The notes under the pieces are model-generated. The model ran no database searches and had not been told where the DNA came from. It saw only the letters and a list, made by a program, of their open reading frames with translations. A stretch of DNA of 64,000 nucleotides from Tubiluchus corallicola (taxonomy: Eukaryota; Priapulida; Priapulimorpha; Priapulimorphida; Tubiluchidae): the NCBI GenBank assembly GCA_030141605.1, contig JAQGDQ010000022.1, positions 434,001 to 498,000 of the forward strand, in the 5' to 3' direction. Shown here one piece after another: positions 53,407 through 64,000 of the stretch; the stretch's first letter is position 1, and each line of letters starts with the position of its first letter. A program made the translations under genes and the position numbers.

Positions 53407-53843
53407 TAGACATCAGTATAGGTATTCGTCATTTGTTTATATCAATAACTGGTAGCGAAAATTAGCAGTCACACATAAATTGACTTTGCAGAACAGCTAC
53501 AGCTCTCTCCTTTGCTACAACAATGTTTGCCCATAATTATCAGAAATTTGAACAGCATTAGGAAAAAACATAGATCATTAAATTCAACAATGTTTCAGCT
53601 AATAATGTTCCCTTGGCAGAGAAGCTGCTTAGATGTAAAGTTTTTACTCAAGAAAAAACTAATGATTGTTGTTTTGCAAATTTTACAACTTTGTTTCTAT
53701 GGCAAACTTCAGAATCATGCATTTAACCACAAACTGAACTTAAGCAAGTTTAAATGGAGACAAAACAAACAGCTAGTCACAATCTGTTGAAATCTTGTTA
53801 AAACTAGCAGAATTACACGTAGATTGATTACGATTTACATTTA

Positions 53844-54989
53844 CAGTATAATCCGCTTATAATGAGTTTCATAATAGCTGAGGTCAATCGTTTAAGTGTA
53901 TGTGCAAAATAGAAGTGAAACCTATAAGGCGAATATGGTGTAAAAATGAAAAAACACTTTCTTTTGAAACTGGCACAAGCTCCTTGATGAATGCCACCCT
54001 TCAGCAATTATTTTATCACAAAAAATAAACTTATAGGGTATAAACTCAATTATTTCCAAGGTTAAGATAGTATTTTATGCAGTTAATTCTTGCATAAAAC
54101 CACCATGACAATTTGCTTGAATTCTTAGTTACCACTGTGATTTATTGCACATAACATCTGTTGATAGATGAGTGTGTTTTGTATGGGTGTTACAGTAGAG
54201 TCATTTGACTGCATGGCAAGACCCTGCTTGCCTGCACGGACACATATTTAAATAGCTGTGCAGACATAATATCATTTATAACTATGAGCATTTAAGCATG
54301 GGCATACGTCAGATAATAACTAAGTTTACAGTCTTAGCTAGCCTACATGTGCTGTTTAATGTAAAATCACCATATTCATTTAAAATAACATTTTATTAAA
54401 AATTAAACTGTGAAAAGTCACAGAATCACTTACTTTGGAAAGCAAAATAGTTTATTTTTTGAAAAACCTGGTATCGTAGACTTTGTTTCATTAAATTGCA
54501 CCACAGCTTTATTCAAGAAGCTGTCAACTTTTAGAAGGCATAAGAAGTCATTATAACTTTTTGAAGTCATTATCAATTGTCGATGACTTCACATATTTGT
54601 ATACTTTTATGCCACTTCAATTTTACGAAAAAGTATTTATCTTTTCATTTCTATTGAAATGACATTTTATGCCCGCTTCATTCTGAGTGCACGTACTGTA
54701 CTTGATATGCATTGTTTTATGCATGATCAACATATTAATCACCACAGTGACTTTTTGACCTTGGTGAATGGTGCTCATTATAATTTGCGTCGTTACATGT
54801 AGGTCGTTAAGTATGATCACGGGGTGGAAAAAAATTTCCTCGTAATAAGCCAGATCTCATAATATCATGGGTTGCTGTAGGCAACGTTTAAATATATTAC
54901 TTAAGTCTAAGATTTGACAGGTCTTTGAAATTTGCCCGCAATGGCTAGAGGCTCGCTATAACAGGCCTCGTCATAAGTGGATTATACTG
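53844..54989. mobile_element. TA-flanked inverted-repeat DNA transposon, about 1.15 kb
   Basis: The left end reads CAGTATAATCCGCTTATAAT and the reverse complement of the right end reads CAGTATAATCCACTTATGAC, then GAG in both; about 22 of 25 positions match. TA flanks both ends (53842-53843, 54990-54991). No intact transposase. Its right end lies 27 bp from the stop codon of the minus strand gene at 55017, and it contains the first AATAAA signals downstream of that gene (+ strand TTTATT at 54508-54513 and 54451-54456). Confidence 0.82.
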
Positions 54990-55016
54990 TAGTACGTTTC
55001 AACTAAAAACGACAGT

Positions 55017-57356
55017 TTAGTTGCTTTCAGATTCACCCTCTTTCTCTGTTAGTGCAAGTCCCGGTTTCAGCACGACCTGCACTGGTTCTGTACCCTCATC
55101 AAAAGCCACTCTTTCGTATAAATTCATCATATTCATCATAAACACAGAAAAGTCCTTAAATGTTGGTCGTGTGATCAACGCATTTTGCATCTCCTCGGCA
55201 AATCTGACGGGATCAGTTTGTGTCGCCTGATTAATGTGCTCATTGTACCGCCTAGCACATAAACTACAACCGGCGGTTAACTGAGTGCTTCGTGTACAGG
55301 TCACCTTATCGTTGATTTGCCTTGCTTTACCTATTAATACCCGCACACTCGAACTAATAAGTGATTCATCATTTACTAGGTCATGCATACCGGCATGTTG
55401 TTGCTTAGATTCACTAGAAGTTATCAGAGAAGATCTGGGATGAGAGGTCTTTGTGGTCAACTTGGACACTGACGCAGACTGACGTAACAACTTTGGTGAC
55501 AATTGTTGTTCTGAAATGTTCTGACGCGAAACAGAACTGTCTATTCGTTGAGCAGAATTTCTGGTTAACAGTTTAGATGGTGATGAAGCAGGCAGAGGAG
55601 ATGATGTCGTCGTTTGAGATTTTTCTGTAGAATGTGAAGATAAATCATTCGCTTTATTACATGAAGGATTTTTTGAAGGTGGTAACTTTGCATGCGATGT
55701 TACAGATACAGACTGATAAGTTGACACAGCAGAGACTGCTTTTGCTGAACTCACTGGTTTAGCTTTTGGAACTGTTACTCGGTCCAGTCGCACTTTAGGA
55801 ATGAGATCTTTCTTTGTATTTTGCAACTTACGCTTAGAAACTACAGGTGAATGAAACTTTGCCACTATGTCTTCATATTCGATTATTGGACGCTTGCGGC
55901 TTCTTTGTGGCCGATCTTCAATAACATTATTCAGTGCGTCTGAACCAACTGGAAAACAAATGCATGTAGTAAGAAACTGGATTTCAGTCATTTTTGCTCC
56001 GGGCTCCACTTTAGTTTCCCAAAAAATGTACACATAATATTAGCATAAAAAGGTTACTAAATCAAAAGAAGTTTTTAATTAAATCGCTTAGATCCTATTG
56101 CAAGCATATTTAAATACAATTAAGGTTCGGAATGTGCTAAAATGCCTAAAATACATTTCATATTCATTAATTGGCTTGATAATTGCAGTGCACATGCAGT
56201 ACAAATGCATCAACATCACCCCTGTTCTTACTGATGTGTTCTAACTCATTAACAGGGCTCCACCCAGTTACAGGCGATTAACTCATGTCTATATAAGTGT
56301 CTTTGCAGCTACAGTTAACTCTTTAAATGACACCAAAATAAGCATAGAAACATTTCTGCCAATTTTAGTGTGTTTCTTTTTAAAAATTTTATATTCTGTC
56401 TAATTTTAAACTTTATTTTATATTCACTGGAGTTCAACTGTCAGCCATCTCAAACTTCTTTTCGACAATTGTTTTCACTTCAGAAGGCAAACCTCTTTGC
56501 CCTTCGCCGTGCCTCTAGCCCTGATGCCCTCTGATTCACTTTCAGTGTTAAATCTCCATGTTTTGTAATTTACAGTTGGTTTCTCTTAGCATGCAGCCCC
56601 ACCAAAACAAATAACATCCCGATAATGAAACACACATGCACTCCAGGCTTAAAATCACTAGGATAAGAAGTAACTTAAACCATTCTCATCTATAAATTAT
56701 TAATGTTAGCAAAATACAAGTATAACAATTTGAACCTAATCACGGCTTTTCCAAGGAAAAAGTTAAATCAAGCTGTTCTACAACTAAAAAATACTAAAAA
56801 ATACTTTTTAGTGCATCATTACTGCTGATTTTTGCTATGCAGCTTAACAGTGATTTTAGAATTCTCAAAATAAAAAAACCAGAATTACATATTTAACTAC
56901 ATAATCTATTATAATGAACAACACCAAAACTGAATTTATTGCCGAGCCGGTTTCGAAAAACTGTTCATTGTCAAGGCATCTAAAAGAAAGAAATTTACCA
57001 AAGCCAAAAGATATATTATATAACATTATATAGATATTTTAACAATTTATCTTGCAGCTTACATGTTACATATTTGGCTATCTAACTGCTGAATAGCATT
57101 TCGATGCTGTTTCTAAATTCTGGTAAATTTCTGTGTTTTAGATGCCTTGACAATAAACAGTTTGTTCAAAACCGGTTGGCAACAAATTCAAGTTTGGTGT
57201 AGTTACATGTATTTGTCAAATATGGATAATTCAATTATTATAATAAATGTGTATAGATGTCTCTTACCGCATTTTCCTACGTGGTTCTTGTTTCCCCAAT
57301 CTTCCAACAGATTTTTTCTGAGGTCTACTTTGCGAGTATGCACTTCCATTCCAAAT
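55017..57356 (-). CDS. 3' part of an unrecognised basic, Ser/Thr-rich protein gene (two exons)
   Basis: Terminal exon 55948-55017 (acceptor TTGTTTTCCAG) encodes about 310 residues; the preceding exon 57356-57268 ends in a strong donor (GCG|GTAAGA). The only frame of the upstream exon that joins in phase is open throughout and reads FGMEVHTRKVDLRKNLLEDW, with GNKNHVGKC at its end, then the join to VGSDALNNVIEDR. Visible features: a basic NLS-like PQRSRKRP followed by IIEYEDIVAKF; a long low-complexity Ser/Thr/Lys middle; a CSLCARRY pair of cysteines; an ATQTDP motif of the type bound by dynein light chain LC8; a more ordered C-terminus (FAEEMQNALITRPTFKDFSV); an acidic end (TEKEGESESN). Earlier exons were not found and may lie beyond 57356. 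Likely nuclear or scaffold protein by composition only. No confident family name. Confidence 0.6.
56921..57200. mobile_element. Foldback MITE with about 80-bp inverted repeats
   Basis: The left arm (56921-about 57000) and right arm (about 57119-57200) are reverse complements over about 80 bases at roughly 85% identity. Both contain ATTGTCAAGGCATCTAAAA without a mismatch, AAATTTACCA at the inner edge and ACACCAAA at the outer edge. The unpaired centre is about 118 bp. It lies in the intron between the two exons of the minus strand gene, 68 bp from exon 57268-57356. The target duplication is unclear. Confidence 0.85.
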
Positions 57357-57963
57357 CTATTTGAAATAGTAATGGTCTCCTTTAAGTATCAGTATATATA
57401 TATAGCTAATTTGAGATGCCTACAATCTGCAAGTTGAGTTTTTTGGATTTTCTCAGTCTAATTTTCTATGCAGTGACTAAGAGTCCTACTCAGTCTTGGT
57501 TCTGAACTAAAATTCAGGTTATGTATTCAAATTGCAAAACAAACTCTTGCAAATCCTTTTCAGATACCCATTTATACAAATTGTCAAACATCCATTATAC
57601 TTACTTGTTAGATCTACTGCAAAATAAAACTTGACTAATATAATTGCTTATTCATAATTGTTACTCTGGCAAGTGGTGACCTAAAAATTTTTAATGTTGT
57701 TAAAGAACCATACAGTAGGTTGACAGCCATACTGGCTAAGGTGCTAAAACGTGTTTGTATGGATGAAAGACAACATTACAGATAAACAGAAGGTTTCAAG
57801 GCAATTCATGGGCCTAGGAGCTACTTGGTAAATAAGGAAAAATAGGAAACGTGGAATGTATCATTATAATAACATATATTTCAAGAAAAATTACTGATAA
57901 TGGAAAAGATAAATTAATGTCCAATAAACACAACTTATGTTTTCAAGAAAACTCACTATAATA

Positions 57964-58800
57964 CAGTATAACATTATTATAGCGAACCTACTAGGAACAG
58001 AAAAAAGTAATCTATAAGCACACGTATGAGACTATTAAATAGATGGACAAGCACATATTAACAATAAAATTGTATAAATAATATGCTATGCATGGTTTCA
58101 TAGAGGACATAAAGTGCTTTTACAAGATGCTGTCAAGTAAAAACTACTTTGTAGTATATTCAAGTTCAATGACAAGTATTTTATGTGACTTCAGTAAACT
58201 AAAAATTATTGAATATTTCAGTTTAAATTGCATATACATGCTCAGTTGTAACTATAACTGACACATTCAATAAAGTGAATAAGATTCGAAAAAGTCAGTA
58301 ATTTTGATTTGCACAAAATTTCTGTTTGCCCTTTCTATCAATTTTTTGCAGTACAATTCTTCACTTGAGAAACATCTCAGCAGTGTGCTGGCAGTGTATA
58401 TACATACAACAGCTAAGTACCAAGACACTGAGTGACTCATTATATTTATATAGTACGTCAGTAGACAAGATGGCCTTTCAACACAGCATGTTAACAACTC
58501 CATATGCTGACAAATCAACAACTTTTTTGCAGTACCAAAGATGACGGGTTAAATATAACTGTAAATTAATTTGCAAATAGCTAGCAAAGGTAAAGTACAC
58601 AATAAAAACTTATTGATATCTAGTAAGTAGTTATGCAAACGATTGGGCAAGACAAAAAGTTTGTGATATGCAATAACAGAGTAAGATGTATTCAAACAAT
58701 TATGCTAGTGAAATAAATGATGAAAGTTCATGCTTTTTTGTGAGTTCACACTACCAGTTTGTACACAATAAACTATGTTCGCTATAATGGCGTTATACTA
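57964..58800. mobile_element. TA-flanked inverted-repeat DNA transposon, 837 bp
   Basis: Left end CAGTATAACATTATTATAGC; reverse complement of right end TAGTATAACGCCATTATAGC, then GAAC in both. About 21 of 26 positions agree. TA lies at 57962-57963 and 58801-58802. The CAGTATAA ends and the TATAGCGA block resemble those of the element at 53844, so the two are probably related. No transposase ORF. Confidence 0.75.
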
Positions 58801-58802
58801 TA

Positions 58803-59904
58803 AAATCAAGTTTAGTGTAGCAAAATCCTAGTAAATGCAAGAAAGAGTTGGCAAACAACTCTTCATACTCTTGCAACTGATGGGTTGTTGCAGGTGAATT
58901 TACAAGTAACAACCCAGGTGTAAGCTAGGCATTTTTACATACAAGCAGCACAGCAACTTAATTTTGCACGGGTTTTCCAAACCACATAAGTTCTGAAATA
59001 CTTACTTTTACGTTAATACAAATTTTAATCAATGTACATAAGCAATTTTGAACCCAGCTAATTTCTAAAGTACTTTTAAAGCTGAATGGGAATTTATTTT
59101 CAGTTGGTTTTTGAAACTGCTAAACCTATAAATTGTGTGACCAGACTGCCTGTTACAGCTCTCAGGAAGTGCACGTAGTTCACATAAAAAACTTAATGTT
59201 AAGCCATAAACATTTGCTATTTCACTTTATAGTTCTGCTAAACCACGTGGAATACACTTTCATAAGAGGTAAAGGACCGATCTTACAGTAGCTAAAATGT
59301 ATTTTCCAAATAGTGATTCCTGGTGAGTTAGCACAAACTGTGACAATGTGAATTTCAGACCCATTTCACATGGAGGATGGGCCCGAAGAAATATTCCTTG
59401 CAACATTCTTTACAAAAATGGAAAATGTTGCTTTCTATCGGGCACTTCACATAGATGTCTCATCAGGAATTTTCCTCATGAACGGTTTTCCTCAAGAGAA
59501 ATTCTTCTGCAAGCTAGAAGCTATGCATCCTCCTCATGAGGAAATTTGCCACTTGACAATGATAAATTCTGTTTCACTTTTCCTGAGAATTACTCATGAA
59601 ATTTAAGTTGGTTATTTCTTTCTTGTATAACAAACAATTAACCTAATTCACAAAAAATTATAAGCTTTTAATCCATCTTTATCACGTAGATGAATTTTTG
59701 CTTTATTTATGCCACAGTAATGCTAGTTATATTTGCAAAAACAAATAAACAACATATTATTTATTCTCAAAATGTGAAGTGGTCAATAGCTAAATTAAAA
59801 ATGATTAAAAATCAGGTCTACTATTGGCAAACACTCATTAATTGTAATTTCTACAAATTGCAACCTGTAAAGGCATTGTAAATAGTAGGGTACTCTATAA
59901 TTCT
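58803..59904. other. Intergenic; no firm gene
   Basis: AT-rich. An ORF at 59370-59606 (79 residues, starting MEDGPEEIFLATFFTKMENV) lies in a less AT-rich island where two + frames are open. It has repeated TTCCTCA(T/A)GA words and no convincing acceptor, so I do not call it a gene. The LINE relic may begin within the last 150 bases. Confidence 0.35.
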
Positions 59905-61500
59905 AATAAAGTAATATATACATTATGTTTGCATAATGATATCAACAATGTTTGCATAACTGAAGATGAGGTGCTTTATGAGTTACAAAATCTCAATGTA
60001 AACAAATCTGCTCCAGATAGTTACCACCCACGTATTTTAAATTAATGTAGAACTGTGCTTTTCAAGCTTATATACACCTGACTGGATAGGTCTTTTGCTG
60101 ATTGTCAGTTAACTGGACAATGGAAGGTGACACAGGTTACTCCCATTCATAAAAATGGGGATAAGTCAGATCCATCGAACTGCAGGCCTGTTAGCTTACT
60201 AAATGCAATTGATAAGGTGGCAGAAAAAAACATGCGGAAGCATATAACGAACCATCTGGGTAAAACAACGGTTACCCAACTGTTACAATGTTATGATGTA
60301 TGATTTAAGTCAAAAGATGCTAATAAGCCTTTTGATATAATATTGCTGGACCTGCAAAAGCCATTTGATGTTGTACCTCATCATTTTCTGTTTACGAAAC
60401 TTAAAAATTATGGTATAACTGGTTCAGGTTTACAGTGGATAGTTAACTTCTTAGAAAATAGAAGACAATGCACGTGTGTTGATGGTTATAAATCGAGTGA
60501 TTACTAGTGGTTTACCACAAGGTTCGGTATTAGGTCCATGTTTATTTGTGGTAATTACAAATGATTTGCCTAGTTGTGCGAGCAATTCTCTTCGTCTTTT
60601 TGCTGACGACAGCAAAATCTGGTCTGAATCTAATTCTTTTACCAGCTGTAATGATCTTCAATTGGATCTAGAAGGGCTCTACGATTGGGCAATTGAAAAT
60701 GGTACGCAGTTACATCCCAACAAGTGTAAGGTTGTATCTGTGGGAGCAAGATATGAGTATGGATACCAAATGTATGATGCAAGTGGCATTCCGGCAGAAC
60801 TAGACTTTAGTGCTTATGAGAAAGACCTTGGATTATAACTGGATAATAAACTAAATTTTAAAGATCACATAGCTGAAATCATAAAGAACGCCAAACGAAA
60901 CAATGTTTTAGTAAGGAGGCATTTCAAGTACCTAGATCTGCAAACTTTTGAGCTTCTATATGTGGTACTTGTGTGATCAAAAGTGGAGTATGGAAGTAAT
61001 ACTTGGAATAGTCTAGAGCATATAAAGTGGACCCAGTCGAAGCTGTCCAAATGAGAGCTTTCAATATGCTACTGGAATTAATGAACTTATCGTATGAAAA
61101 TCAATGAAAACGAATAGGTTTTAGACTACTACATACTAAAGTAGTATGTACATACTATAAGTACATAGTGTAGACTAAAACTAACTACATTAATTAGCTT
61201 TTAGACATTTACGAGGTCAGCTAATTGATGTATACAAATATGTATCGAGTTTACAGCTGTGATAATGATTGTCCTGTTAAATTAGAAGTACATCGCACAT
61301 CAAGATCAGGTCCTATTCTTTATAAATCAAAAACTGCACACACAACTGGTAAATACGACTATTTTTCTCGTATGATGCCAGAGATCTGGAACAGATTGCC
61401 CGGTGATGTGAGAACAGCAACATCTGTAAATTCATTTAAATCAAAATTAGATAGACACGATCAACATCATCCATTGAAAAGTAATCATCATGCTAATTAG
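59905..61500 (+). mobile_element. Degenerate CR1/L2/jockey-type LINE, ORF2 reverse transcriptase to C-terminus
   Basis: Successive + frames read ITEDEVLYELQNLNVNKSAP, VTPIHKNGDKSDPSNCRPVS, LKNYGITGSGLQWIVNFLEN, SGLPQGSVLGP, LRLFADDSKIW, AYEKDLGL and, at the end, MMPEIWNRLPGDVRTATSVN. These are the conserved blocks of a non-LTR reverse transcriptase, with the FADD catalytic box at about 60596-60610. Frameshifts (for example near 60500) and stops (near 60046, 60300, 60837 and 61080) break it, and the endonuclease part is missing, so it is 5' truncated and dead. Final TAG at 61498-61500. Confidence 0.85.
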
Positions 61501-61629
61501 AACATGCCTATAACAAGGATGCTGGATTACATATTATAGTGAGAAAACCTGCCAGTGGAACCACCTAGGTGTTGATGACAATCTAATATATGTACAATCT
61601 GTCGCAATTACAGTGGAAGAACTATTTAT

Positions 61630-61686
61630 CTACTACTACTACTACTACTGCCACTACCACTACCACTACTACTACTGCTACTACTA
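61630..61686. repeat. (TAC)n microsatellite, probable LINE 3' tail
   Basis: TAC units with a few CAC and TGC interruptions begin 130 bp after the LINE stop codon. CR1/L2-class LINEs often end in short tandem repeats instead of poly(A), so this is probably the 3' end of the element. Confidence 0.8.
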
Positions 61687-61689
61687 ATA

Positions 61690-62850
61690 CAAGGATGTTC
61701 AATGTCTACAATAGATGTTTAAAGCAAGAGAAGGCTTCAGTGTAATTCTCTTGCTGCATGCATTGGGGAGAAAACTAAAAAATGTTCCAAAAATTTTCCG
61801 GTTTTCTGAGTACAATTCTTTATGTCACGCTCGAGTCTTTTGTATAAAATGAACTTCACATGATACAGTCAATCGATCTAGGCCTTTACACAATATCCAT
61901 AATTCATAATCCAGAGATGGGGGTATTACTATTAGCATAAATGAACTAACTAAAACTGAAATTTTGAATGTAGCTCCTTGTATCAAATCAATCAAATGCC
62001 TTGTATTGAAAAACACTAACTTTCACGACTCACAGCTTGTGTTCAGGCTCTCAGGGTGTAAAAAACGAATTCTTCTTGTTAACATAACAGTGCAGTTAGT
62101 TAAAATACACCAGTGGTTGTTTTTGTTTGTGAATAAGGATCGGTCGTGCTGCAAGCCCAAGCACATAAAAATGATAAAGAGAATTAGCTATAAACTGTTA
62201 ATTCAACTGTTTTATAAATTCTCTAAAACAGATATTTGTCCTGATAGACTGCAAAGATCTGCTTTCATCATATCATCATCATACGCCCGTCACGTCTATT
62301 GTAGATATTGGGCAGGCAGAATTCTAAAATAAAAGAATAAATAAAATAATTTTAACGGAAGTGGTGCTGACAAGCCACTGGCGTAGCAGTGTCTAGTTTT
62401 TCTGCTGGATTACTGCTACGTTTACCTGTCTGAAAGCAGAAAGATCTGCTTTGTATACTTTGGAATAGGTATCAATATGATGAATCTTCTAATAATAAGT
62501 ACAAACTTTCAGTCAAAGCATACTCATATTGCCAGTCTCAAAGAAAATAAAATGAGAAATTAATGTAGAACTTTTTCAATCACGATAATGAACGTTAAAC
62601 GCGGAAATTATGGTAACGATTGTAATTTATTGTCAGATAATTGTACATTTTATATTTCCGTCTTCAAACATTCTGTTACCGTTACCGTCGAAGGATAGAG
62701 GTTAAGCATACATAGCTGATAAACCTCTCCATTCTTCCTTGTTTACTTTATCACTATTTAACAATTCTGTAGCGATCATAGACATAGAACATTTATTTTC
62801 TCTAGTTAGTTTAACATCAAAAGTTTTTTAAATATTAAGTAATTATAATC
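61690..62850. other. Intergenic; nothing recognised
   Basis: AT-rich sequence with short ORFs only (for example 61825-62016 minus and 61964-62332 plus), none with recognisable motifs. Confidence 0.4.
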
Positions 62851-62857
62851 ATGGAGT

Positions 62858-62898
62858 AGGGCAGGGAAGGACCATAGGGTCATCCAGTCTCCTGCCCT
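62858..62898. repeat. Hairpin in the probable 3' UTR of the minus strand LINE
   Basis: AGGGCAGG (62858-62865) pairs with CCTGCCCT (62891-62898). Inside, GACC and GGTC can form a second short stem. It lies about 400 bp beyond the LINE stop codon. Confidence 0.55.
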
Positions 62899-63296
62899 TT
62901 CTTATAAATAGATTGGTATATTAAAAATTAACGGTGATGCTGCAGATAACAAAAACGAATAAGAAAAAATAATAAAAACAGTATAAATGATACAAATTAT
63001 CCAAAAAGAACTGAAAACAAAAAATAATAAAGTTAGATACCTAAAGCTAAACAAAACAATACAATTATTCGGTAATTAGGATTATTATATGTAGTAGTTT
63101 CAAATGGGGTCTTATTAAGGTTAGTGAGTAAAGTTAAAAACTGAGAGTATGGAAAGAAAAAAATAAGCATCAAAAGTGTATTATAGAAAATTTATGAGAA
63201 AAAGTAAGTATGAGAAAGAGCAACAATTACTTAGGAGATGAGGAGAAAAAAAGAAAAGAAAGAAAAACTTGCTAGCTTGCTTATTAGTCTTACAAG

Positions 63297-64000
63297 TTAT
63301 GTACTACTGGTATATCCATTTAGTAAGATTTTTGTGTATTTTTTGGAAGCAGAAAATAAGCTATCTTCAACGGTATCTTTTGGCAACGAATTCTATAATT
63401 TAACTCCTCGTGATTTTAAGCTATTGAAACCATTAGAAGCAGCTCTTGTGAAGTAGGAATGTATATCAGAAACATTAGTGAAATAATAAACCAACATTGA
63501 ATTTATACATAAATTTGAACAACTCAAGATTGTAAATATCTCTTACCTTTAAAATTTGTAATTTTATGAACGATGGTGTGGCATGATCATATTTGCGAGC
63601 AAAAGTTATTAATTTTACTATTTTGTTTTGTTGTGTCTGTATTAATTTTTGAATTGATGCAAAAGCCGTACCCCATGTTAAGATGGAATATTGTAAATAA
63701 GGGAAAATTCATGAATTATATAGAAGTTTCAGAATATATTGGTCAACGTAGTGCCTGATTTTTAAAATTATTCCGGTAATTCGACTTAATTTGTATGTCA
63801 TGTGTTTTACATGTGGTTCCCATGATAATTTGTTATCAATAAGTAGGCCCAAGTATTTGATGTTGTCTGTTTCTTCAATTTTGTGTTTGTTTATTATAAT
63901 ATGAAATTTTGGATTATTAGCACTGTTAATTTGCTTGTTGTTGATTATCATAAATTTGGTTTTTTTGTAGTTAATTGATAGCTGGTTTGCCCTCATCCAC
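63297..64000 (-). mobile_element. Jockey/CR1-like LINE fragment, 3' end of ORF2, running off the right edge
   Basis: The minus strand reads YKKTKFMIINNK, NIKYLGLLIDNKLSWEPHVK, LSRITGIILKIRHYV, a stop, then IFPYLQYSILTWGTAF, LQILKVRDIYNLELFKFMYK, a stop and frame change, then SDIHSYFTRAASNGFNSLKS, RGVKL, a stop where the family has Trp, and NSLP. The last stop is at 63299-63297. These are the post-RT and C-terminal blocks of a non-LTR retrotransposon. At least three disabling changes make it non-functional. The 5' part lies beyond 64000. It is distinct from the LINE at 59905-61500. Confidence 0.85.

Larger units (their letters stand above)
51925..53843. other. Intergenic region between SLC35F and the convergent 3' gene
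   Basis: AT-rich. It holds a possible LINE C-terminal relic (52300-52410) and one candidate ORF (53191-53406), each listed separately. Nothing else is recognised. Confidence 0.4.

Noticed and set aside
59348-59606. Two overlapping + ORFs, one starting MEDGPEEIFLATFF
   Set aside because: Two frames are open at once, the acceptor lacks a pyrimidine tract and the DNA contains repeated TTCCTCA words, so a chance ORF is more likely.

Overview
This is a stretch of nuclear DNA from an invertebrate animal. It is AT-rich, its genes are split by GT-AG introns of 0.1 to 8 kb, and it carries dinucleotide and trinucleotide microsatellites, CR1/L2/jockey-like LINE relics and many short TA-flanked DNA transposons. 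The two recognisable enzyme and transporter genes look like animal orthologs, and the LRR receptor has a metazoan-type mucin-like stalk and membrane anchor. I cannot name the phylum from the sequence alone.

Layout. Two gene ends of unknown identity converge at the left edge: a weak + strand candidate ending at 642 and a better minus strand terminal exon at 927-1096. A complete xylulose kinase gene (XYLB-like, 16 coding exons, 530 aa) runs on the + strand from 4911 to 19101. Its introns host three TA-flanked inverted-repeat elements and two local tandem duplications. An intergenic stretch of about 5 kb follows. A SLC35F3/F4-like solute carrier gene (+ strand, 24166-51262, 9 coding exons, 427 aa from the first start) has up to three candidate alternative first exons, all ending in the same phase.

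Its 8.1-kb intron between 39761 and 47906 contains, on the opposite strand, a whole LRR receptor gene (46744 to 41072, 3 coding exons, about 1438 aa). That protein has two LRR arrays, each closed by a cysteine cap, then a Thr/Ser/Glu-rich stalk, one transmembrane helix and a 20-residue tail. The first array contains four exact 97-residue supra-repeats. The middle exon is a phase 1-1 cassette whose skipping would keep the frame.

The right part holds the 3' end of an unrecognised basic, Ser/Thr-rich protein gene (minus, exons 57356-57268 and 55948-55017). Its stop codon lies 27 bp from an inverted-repeat transposon that probably supplies the 3' UTR. Three further inverted-repeat elements lie on this side of the SLC35F exons, besides the one in the transporter intron. 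A degenerate + strand LINE with a (TAC)n tail lies at about 59905-61686. A minus strand LINE runs off the right edge from 63297.

The kinase, the transporter and the receptor have no evident shared pathway; ordinary eukaryotic gene neighbourhood is the simplest reading. Exon models were built by eye from reading-frame continuity, splice consensus and known family motifs. No alignment or database search was run.
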